From Lentisphaerota bacterium (GTDB taxonomy: Bacteria; Verrucomicrobiota; Lentisphaeria; Victivallales; Victivallaceae), in NCBI GenBank assembly GCA_015061545.1, contig SUWJ01000017.1, forward strand, positions 1 through 49,034: a DNA stretch of 49,034 nucleotides, given 5' to 3'. The notes under the pieces are model-generated. The model saw only the letters and a program-made list of their open reading frames with translations, was not told where the DNA came from and did not search any database. Every line of letters begins with the position of its first letter. Within the stretch, counting starts at the first letter, position 1. Position numbers and translations under genes: made by a program. This document shows positions 44,085-49,034 of the stretch, piece by piece.

Positions 44085-45623
44085 TCAGTCAATGACTGCT
44101 TCGAGGATCACCACATCTTCTTTGGGTACATCCTGATGACCTGCTCTGCCGCCGGTTTTGACGACTTTGATCTTGTTGACCACATCCATACCTTCCACCA
44201 CCTTGCCGAAGACGCAGTAACCGTAGAACTGCGGGCTGGGCGAGCGGAAATCAAGGAAATCGTTGTTGGCTACATTAATGAAAAACTGAGCCGTAGCGCT
44301 GTGCGGATCCATTGTCCGCGCCATGGCGATCGTACCGATTTCGTTGGAAAGACGGTTATCGGCTTCGTTTTCGATCGGCTCGCGGGTCTTCTTCTGCTTG
44401 AAGTTCTGATCAAATCCGCCGCCCTGGATCATAAAGCCATCGATCACCCGATGGAAAAGCGTACCGTTGTAGAAACCGCTTTTGACGTATTCGAGAAAGT
44501 TTTCGACTGTTTTCGGGGCGGCATCCGCAAAAAGTTCCAGCTTGATATCGCCGTGGTTGGTTTTAAGAGTTACCATTTTCTTTTTCTCCGTTTTTATATC
44601 TGTTTGTTGGGGTTGATTATTGTTTTTGACGGCATTTTTATCGTTTTCCGCGGCAACAGCAGTACTGTCGGCGGTGCGTCCGTAATAATAAACGATCGAA
44701 GCGCGGCTGCGTAAATTCTTTTTCAAATCCCCGATACACTTTTCCCGTGATTGCAGCTCCAAACGCTGGCGGATAGCTTCGCGCACTTCGGCAAACTCCG
44801 CCTTTTTCCCGGCATTGTAACTGACGATCCGTATAAAGTAAATACCTTCTGCAGTTTTCAACGGACCGTAAACCGCATCGGTTTGCAGCGTCTTATCCGC
44901 CAGCGCTTCAGCAAACTCACTGCGCAAATTTTTTCTTTCAATAACGCCCACATCGCCGCCCTGCTCCCGATTGGGTCCGCAGGAAAATGCTTTGACCAAT
45001 TCAGCAAAACGCCCCGGTTCTTTCTGCAGCTGAGTACGGAGTTGGGTCACGGTTGCTTCGGAACTTTTTTCCGGCAGCAGCAGCAATGCCAATCTGACTT
45101 GTTCCGGGCGGGAAAACTCCTCTTCGTGCTTGCGGAAATACTCATCCAGCTCCTGCGGAGTCGGCGCGGCGGCGGCGTAAAGCTGGCGACCGATGACCAT
45201 TTCCGCCTTCAACCGTTCTGCTGCCTTGCTGCGCAGTTCATCCAGCGAGCTGTTCATGCTCCGCGCCTTGACTGCCAACTCCGTCCGGCTGCGGCAGCCC
45301 AGATTTTCCGCCAGATCGTCCAGCATATTTTCCACATACTGCTGCGGCAAAACCAACTTCAACCGATTGAACTCCTGCACCAGAAGTTTGCGGTCAATGA
45401 TCCGTTCCACAGCAGCATGGCGGAGTTGGGCGATTTCGCCGGTTATATTTTTATCGGCATAGGCTTTGGCAGCCGCTTCGCCGGCGGCACTTTCGCGCAA
45501 GACATCCCCCAGCGTAATAACTTCGCCCTCCACCGTTGCCAATATGGCCGAAGCCCCCTGATTGGATGCCCACGCCAGAGCGCATACACCTGATACTATG
45601 ATTAAAGTCAACAGTTTTTTCAT
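44085..45623 (-). CDS. Secreted parvulin-cyclophilin fusion peptidyl-prolyl isomerase
   Basis: A 512-residue protein with a signal peptide (1-~20). Residues ~25-185 resemble the SurA/PpiC chaperone region, ~190-290 a parvulin domain ([29 protein letters not shown]), ~300-349 a linker rich in Asn, Gln and Lys, and 350-512 a complete cyclophilin ([44 protein letters not shown]). Two unrelated isomerase folds thus share one chain. GGAG nine bases before the ATG of Met350 could also start a free, cytoplasmic cyclophilin. The frame is open 57 codons upstream, but the signal peptide and AGGGTG fix the start. Likely role: folding of envelope proteins. Confidence 0.85.
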   Translation of the reverse strand: MKKLLTLIIVSGVCALAWASNQGASAILATVEGEVITLGDVLRESAAGEAAAKAYADKNITGEIAQLRHAAVERIIDRKLLVQEFNRLKLVLPQQYVENMLDDLAENLGCRSRTELAVKARSMNSSLDELRSKAAERLKAEMVIGRQLYAAAAPTPQELDEYFRKHEEEFSRPEQVRLALLLLPEKSSEATVTQLRTQLQKEPGRFAELVKAFSCGPNREQGGDVGVIERKNLRSEFAEALADKTLQTDAVYGPLKTAEGIYFIRIVSYNAGKKAEFAEVREAIRQRLELQSREKCIGDLKKNLRSRASIVYYYGRTADSTAVAAENDKNAVKNNNQPQQTDIKTEKKKMVTLKTNHGDIKLELFADAAPKTVENFLEYVKSGFYNGTLFHRVIDGFMIQGGGFDQNFKQKKTREPIENEADNRLSNEIGTIAMARTMDPHSATAQFFINVANNDFLDFRSPSPQFYGYCVFGKVVEGMDVVNKIKVVKTGGRAGHQDVPKEDVVILEAVID

Positions 45624-45646
45624 AAATACACCCTTTGTTGCTGCCG

Positions 45647-47602
45647 TTAATATACACGCATTTTCCCGGATTGCCAAATCATCGGCAAACGCAGCGCGGC
45701 GATCACTGCCAGGATCACCGCCAGCGGCACACTCTCCACCAGACACACCAGCATTACCGCTGCTGCCGATAGCATCCCGTAAAAAGCCCCGCACCAGCGT
45801 TTGCGCAACTGATTTTTCGATAATGACTCAACGCAGTTGTTCAAACGCTGCATTTCTCCTGTAAGCAAACTATTTTGCAATAAAACCGCCAACAGAGCCC
45901 ACCACGGCAGCCAGCCTGCCACCGTTAAGATCAACCCGATCCACGCCGCTGCCGCCCCGATGATTCCGCCGGCACGCCCGCGGCAGAAGATCAGCGCCCA
46001 CGACAACGGCAGCATGGCTGCCGCCAGCAGCATCAAGCCGCATTCGGCTATATATATATGTATTACCAGCAGTTGCAGCAGCATACCGCTGAAACCGTTT
46101 TCCACGCTGTTCAAACACTCATACATTCCGCTGCGCCGTTCAATAAAGATCCGCAGAATCTTCCAGAACAGCAGCAAAAGCGCGGCGCCTGCCATATATT
46201 GCCACGAACTCCACCATGAATTTGCCCCCAACTGCAGCTTATCCGGCATCGGCGGAGCGGGATATTTTACATCGTTCATCACTTCGGCATAAGTGCGGGA
46301 GGGTACATTTTCGCCGTAGAGTTTCTTCAGATTACGGTCGATCACCGCTGGCGAAAAATCCAGTTTACGCTCCGAAAAGACCCAAATTCCGCCCGCATTG
46401 GGCAGAAATGTGCTGAAAGTGAAATCCTCGTTCACCATGCGGTAAAGCGCAGCGTTGGCAAGTGCTGACGAAGCAATCGCCGCCACACCGTCGGGTTTGA
46501 GCAAGGCTTTCTGCTGATACCAGAAATTTCTTATTGCCCCCGAGTACTGATTATCCGGCAGCGTTGTTATCAAAAGCATATCCAAACGGCCGGAAAAATC
46601 AATTTCTGATTTTTCCGGTGCGTTGCGCTGATAAAACACTCCGCAAAAATCGCCGCCGCCCAGCAGATCCCAGCTCATACTCCGGGGCATATATTGTATT
46701 TCAGGAGCTGTATCGGTAAATTCTTTTATTACCTCAGCCAACACCGAAAAGTTGGTCGTCACCAGTTTGATCTCCGGCTTAAAGGTATCCAGCGTACTTA
46801 GCAGCGGGGGAATTGCCTGCAAAAGTTCTTCATCGCCGATGCTCCACGCCAGCAAGCGGTTATCAGCGGTAAAAATGCCGTAGAAATCATCCGGTGCCAT
46901 CAAAACATGGCAGCTGCCGCCAGCGGTGACAAAGCTGCGTTGATAGAGTCCTTCGGGAAAGATTTCGCCGCCCAATTTTCCCCATGGCAAACTGGTATAT
47001 ACCGGCGAAACTTTTACCGATAACGCTGCAATCAATATCATTGCCGCCCGATAGCTCCAGCGGCGGCGGCGACTCCCCCACAACGTCAGCGGCGAAGCCA
47101 AAGCCCAAAGCAAAATCAACAATTCGCCCAGATAGAAGAAGAATGTTTCCATCCACTCCAAACGGCGGGAATCGGTCAGGTAAATAAAAAACCACCCGCA
47201 GCTCAATACCCCGACCGCAAAGTACCAACTGCTGAATCTGCCCGTTCTTCCGCAGGCAAAACATTGTGCAAGAACACCGCTTGCCGCCCCGGAGATCACC
47301 ACCCCCAGCACGCCTTCCCACACGCCGTTGAGCCCCGCCAATCTGCCCAGTCCCACCCCGCCGGTAAAGGCAGTTACTGCCCAAAGAATCAACGGGTAAT
47401 AAAAGCCGGAAAGATCTTTTTTGCAAGCACTTATCTGTGCTGAAACTGCCGCCGCCGCGCTCCATAACACCGCCGTAAGTACCGCCGCCGCCAGCGGCTC
47501 AAGACAACTGTCGCCCACGCGGAAAAAAGCGATAACGCTGCTGCCGCCCAACACCATTCCCGGCAGCAGAAATAATATTAGTATGCGCCACAAACCCTTC
47601 AT
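45647..47602 (-). CDS. Polytopic membrane protein with degenerate spermidine-synthase-like domain
   Basis: A 651-residue protein. About six hydrophobic segments (~1-215) are followed by a soluble domain (~220-480) and about five or six more helices (~485-645). The soluble part recalls membrane-bound spermidine-synthase-like proteins: [14 protein letters not shown], then [35 protein letters not shown], where a methyltransferase fold would place a strand-helix unit. The glycine-rich SAM loop and the catalytic Asp are not visible, so it is probably not an active aminopropyltransferase. No clear ribosome binding site. It lies 54 bases behind marC and 23 before the PPIase gene. The domain reading is tentative. 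Confidence 0.5.
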   Translation of the reverse strand: MKGLWRILILFLLPGMVLGGSSVIAFFRVGDSCLEPLAAAVLTAVLWSAAAAVSAQISACKKDLSGFYYPLILWAVTAFTGGVGLGRLAGLNGVWEGVLGVVISGAASGVLAQCFACGRTGRFSSWYFAVGVLSCGWFFIYLTDSRRLEWMETFFFYLGELLILLWALASPLTLWGSRRRRWSYRAAMILIAALSVKVSPVYTSLPWGKLGGEIFPEGLYQRSFVTAGGSCHVLMAPDDFYGIFTADNRLLAWSIGDEELLQAIPPLLSTLDTFKPEIKLVTTNFSVLAEVIKEFTDTAPEIQYMPRSMSWDLLGGGDFCGVFYQRNAPEKSEIDFSGRLDMLLITTLPDNQYSGAIRNFWYQQKALLKPDGVAAIASSALANAALYRMVNEDFTFSTFLPNAGGIWVFSERKLDFSPAVIDRNLKKLYGENVPSRTYAEVMNDVKYPAPPMPDKLQLGANSWWSSWQYMAGAALLLLFWKILRIFIERRSGMYECLNSVENGFSGMLLQLLVIHIYIAECGLMLLAAAMLPLSWALIFCRGRAGGIIGAAAAWIGLILTVAGWLPWWALLAVLLQNSLLTGEMQRLNNCVESLSKNQLRKRWCGAFYGMLSAAAVMLVCLVESVPLAVILAVIAALRLPMIWQSGKMRVY

Positions 47603-47656
47603 CGGCAGAAATTACTTTCAAATCAAACTGCGCAGCCAAGCCTGTGCGCGCGGTAA

Positions 47657-48277
47657 TTATTGGAGGAAATTCCGGATCCCGGTAAAGATGATCTGCGCCG
47701 ACAATGCCGCCAGCATCAAACCGGTAACTTTGCTCAGGATCTGAATACCGTTACGTTTAAGCAGCCGCTCCAGCTGTTCTGCCAGCATCAGCACCACGCC
47801 CAGCAGCAAAATTGCCACAATGATCCCCAGCGATATGACTACGCGGTTGATCATAGCGCCGCCTTCCGCCCCCATCACCAGCAAAGCCCCGATGGTACCG
47901 GGTCCGACAATGGTGGGGATCGCCAGCGGTACAACAGTAATATCCTGCGAAATACCATCTACTTTTTTGCCGCCGGAACTGCCGCTGGGGCCGTTGACCA
48001 GCGCGATTGCCGTCAGCATCAGCACCAATCCCGCCCCGATACGGAACGCGTCGATGGTGATCCCCAGCACCTTAAAAAGATACTCCCCGAACCAGTAGAT
48101 CAAAAGCGATATGACCGCCACCGCCACCGTAGTTTTCATTGCCGTGGAACGCTTGCGCTGCAAAGTGTAGTCCGACGTGTAAGAAAGAAACATCGACAAC
48201 GCAAAAAACGGCGTCATAAGAAAAAACACCTTTATCATCACCGCAATAAAACTGGCGATCAACGACTGTATATCCAT
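47657..48277 (-). CDS. MarC-family integral membrane protein
   Basis: A 206-residue protein with six hydrophobic segments, typical of the MarC/UPF0056 family (FFLMTPFFALSMFLSYT, FRIGAGLVLMLTAIAL, PLAIPTIVGPGTIGALLVM). The PxxxPxxxGPG motif in the fourth helix is conserved. Family members were once linked to antibiotic resistance, and an amino-acid transporter role has been proposed for some; the function is still unclear. CGGGAG lies upstream of the ATG. It is divergent from tRNA-Leu, with 214 AT-rich bases between them. Confidence 0.9.
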   Translation of the reverse strand: MDIQSLIASFIAVMIKVFFLMTPFFALSMFLSYTSDYTLQRKRSTAMKTTVAVAVISLLIYWFGEYLFKVLGITIDAFRIGAGLVLMLTAIALVNGPSGSSGGKKVDGISQDITVVPLAIPTIVGPGTIGALLVMGAEGGAMINRVVISLGIIVAILLLGVVLMLAEQLERLLKRNGIQILSKVTGLMLAALSAQIIFTGIRNFLQ

Positions 48278-48491
48278 AATAAAATCTCCCGTTTTTAATA
48301 TTTGAATATGATGGATCGCTGTTTAATTTAATCTGCTTTTAAACTATTTCAAGCGTCAAATCAGCAAAAACCCGCCAAATACGCCGATCTTTAAGAGGAA
48401 TATGTATAAAAATATTGCTTCCAAGATTGTTTTTTCTGATTTATGCGGTAAATTATTCCGGGTAATGACTTAAAAAGTCAATCAATACTGT

Positions 48492-48574
48492 GCGCGGCTG
48501 GTGGAATTGGCAGACACAAAGGACTTAGGATCCTTCGCTCAGGCGTGCGGGTTCGACTCCCGCGTCGCGCACCA
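48492..48574 (+). tRNA. tRNA-Leu (anticodon UAG), CCA encoded
   Basis: Acceptor arms GCGCGGC and GTCGCGC pair with one G-U. The anticodon stem AAGGA/TCCTT holds the loop CTTAGGA, giving anticodon UAG for leucine CUA codons. A short variable arm CGC-TCAG-GCG marks it as class II. The T arm is GCGGG-TTCGACT-CCCGC, and the CCA end is encoded at 48572-48574. It is complete. The 3' end of this gene is copied in the repeats that follow. Confidence 0.95.
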
Positions 48575-48817
48575 TAAAAAAACCATTGCAATTGAAGATT
48601 GCATGGATTTTTTTCATGTTTCTCGCCGCAAGTCTTTTAATGGGGTTGCCAGCATTTCATGCTGGCTTTGCGCGCTTCGCGCTTATCGACTCCCGCGTCG
48701 CGCACCATAAAAAAACCATTGCAATTAAAGATTGCATGGATTTTTTCATGTTTCTCGCCGCGAGTCTTTTAATGGGGTTGCCAGCATTTTATGCTGGCTT
48801 TGCGCGCTTCGCGCTTA
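48553..48817 (+). repeat. Tandem repeat of tRNA-Leu 3' end plus terminator, two units
   Basis: Unit 1 is 48553-48685 (133 bases) and unit 2 is 48686-48817 (132 bases). Each starts with the last 22 bases of tRNA-Leu (TCGACTCCC to CCA), then the terminator hairpin, then GCCAGCAT-3 nt-ATGCTGGC and GCGCG-CTT-CGCGC dyads. I count four differences: three substitutions and one T. The substitutions fall in hairpin loops or unpaired bases, so all three stems are kept. Any reading frame crossing the array is a by-product of the repeats. Confidence 0.92.
48575..48614 (+). terminator. Terminator of tRNA-Leu
   Basis: Seven A, then CCATTGCAAT pairing with ATTGCATGG (one bulge), then A and seven T. The A- and T-runs extend the stem. 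It lies directly after the CCA end. The same structure is repeated in the next unit at 48709-48746 with a changed loop base and one T fewer. Confidence 0.82.
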
Positions 48818-48861
48818 TCGACTCCCGCGTCGCGCACCATTTCCCGCGTCGCGCACCATTT
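48818..48861 (+). repeat. Two further truncated copies of the tRNA-Leu 3' end
   Basis: After unit 2, a third copy of the tRNA 3' end (48818-48842) and a fourth shorter one (48843-48861) follow directly. Both run to CCA and end in TTT; neither has the terminator. A fifth remnant, CCGCGTCGG, leads into the next repeat. Confidence 0.88.
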
Positions 48862-48864
48862 ACC

Positions 48865-48955
48865 GCGTCGGACAAGTCGGACAGGTCGGACTGGTCGGAC
48901 TGGTCGGACACCGCACCACCGCACCACCGCACCGCCGCACCGCCGCACCGCCGCC
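48865..48955 (+). repeat. 9-bp and 8-bp minisatellites
   Basis: Five copies of a 9-base unit ending GTCGGAC (48865-48909) are followed by five copies of an 8-base unit GCACC(A/G)CC (48913-48952) and a last GCC. They continue the repeat array without a gap. I see no gene in 48575-49034. Confidence 0.9.
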
Positions 48956-48971
48956 GTCAAGTTTGTCAAGC

Positions 48972-48994
48972 GGAAATCGATTTCCAGTTTTTTT
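48972..48994 (+). terminator. Possible terminator: perfect palindrome followed by T-run
   Basis: GGAAATCGATTTCC is a perfect 14-base palindrome followed by AG and seven T. With no spare loop bases the hairpin would be short, so termination is uncertain; it could also be a protein-binding site. It closes the repeat region near the window end. Confidence 0.35.
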
Positions 48995-49034
48995 AAATCA
49001 AAAACCGCATATTTCGGCAAAAAATCAATTTTTT

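Noticed and set aside
45624-45794. 57-codon N-terminal extension of the PPIase fusion
   Set aside because: It would bury the signal peptide and overlap the end of the upstream membrane-protein gene; an AGGGTG site precedes the Met at 45623.
48553-48861. Possible CRISPR array
   Set aside because: Repeat units are 132-133 bases with no short repeat/unique spacer alternation, and no cas gene is nearby.
48586-48996. Open frame of 136 codons across the repeat array
   Set aside because: It is produced by the tandem repeats and minisatellites, changes frame with the lost T in unit 2, and has low-complexity Ser/Asp and Pro/His/Arg ends.

Overview
The window looks like chromosomal DNA of a Lentisphaerota (Victivallis-like, PVC superphylum) bacterium, probably gut-associated. 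This is inferred from gene content and not from any search. The clues are a pseudopilin-like protein with an H-x9-DG tail next to large secreted glycoside hydrolases, a 36-codon basic gene matching the small PVC-type protein (37278-37388), a eukaryote-like (type 2) isoleucyl-tRNA synthetase, and many secreted proteins or lipoproteins of unknown function. Most genes are housekeeping and look intact. There is no prophage, transposase, CRISPR array or rRNA.

Layout. 249-5023 (minus strand): rmuC, then a pyrR-pyrB-MFS-GNAT transcription unit ending in a strong terminator. 5220-15942: a polysaccharide-use island. A GntR-type regulator, a pseudopilin-like secreted protein, a small secreted protein and a 1413-residue secreted hydrolase run on the plus strand. 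They converge on a 1176-residue secreted GH-A-like hydrolase on the minus strand, with back-to-back terminators between them. The N-terminal domain of the 1413-residue protein is a paralogue of the small secreted protein. 16158-17454 (plus): a zinc-ribbon/pseudopilin-body fusion and an acetyltransferase. 17473-23554 (minus): tkt, a META lipoprotein, fabF, a LysM lipoprotein, phoH and an HPr-like protein. 23700-26594 (plus): ruvB, a coiled-coil zinc-ribbon protein and a secreted metallophosphoesterase. 26636-37071 (minus): a tandem DUF3857/transglutaminase lipoprotein, ileS, a glucuronokinase-like GHMP kinase, an alpha/beta hydrolase and murD.

37278-42951: the 36-aa PVC-type protein and comF (plus), a secreted protein with a PBCV-type basic adaptor motif (minus), then a DUF2339/DUF3999 membrane pair (plus). 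42985-48277 (minus): an orphan DNA methyltransferase, a parvulin-cyclophilin fusion, a large membrane protein with a degenerate spermidine-synthase-like domain, and a MarC-family protein. The window ends with tRNA-Leu(UAG). Its 3' end and terminator are duplicated in tandem with a 132-133 bp period, followed by shorter and shorter repeats.

The observations most worth following are the tRNA-3'-end repeat array, the zinc-ribbon/pseudopilin fusion, the parvulin-cyclophilin fusion with an internal ribosome binding site, the glucuronokinase-like/hydrolase pair between ileS and murD, the six-cysteine tail on transketolase, and the hydrolase island whose accessory domain exists both free and fused. 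I did not find a complete defence or mobile system. Start codons were moved from the longest ORF where a promoter, terminator or ribosome binding site argued for it. All family names come from reading motifs, without database searches.
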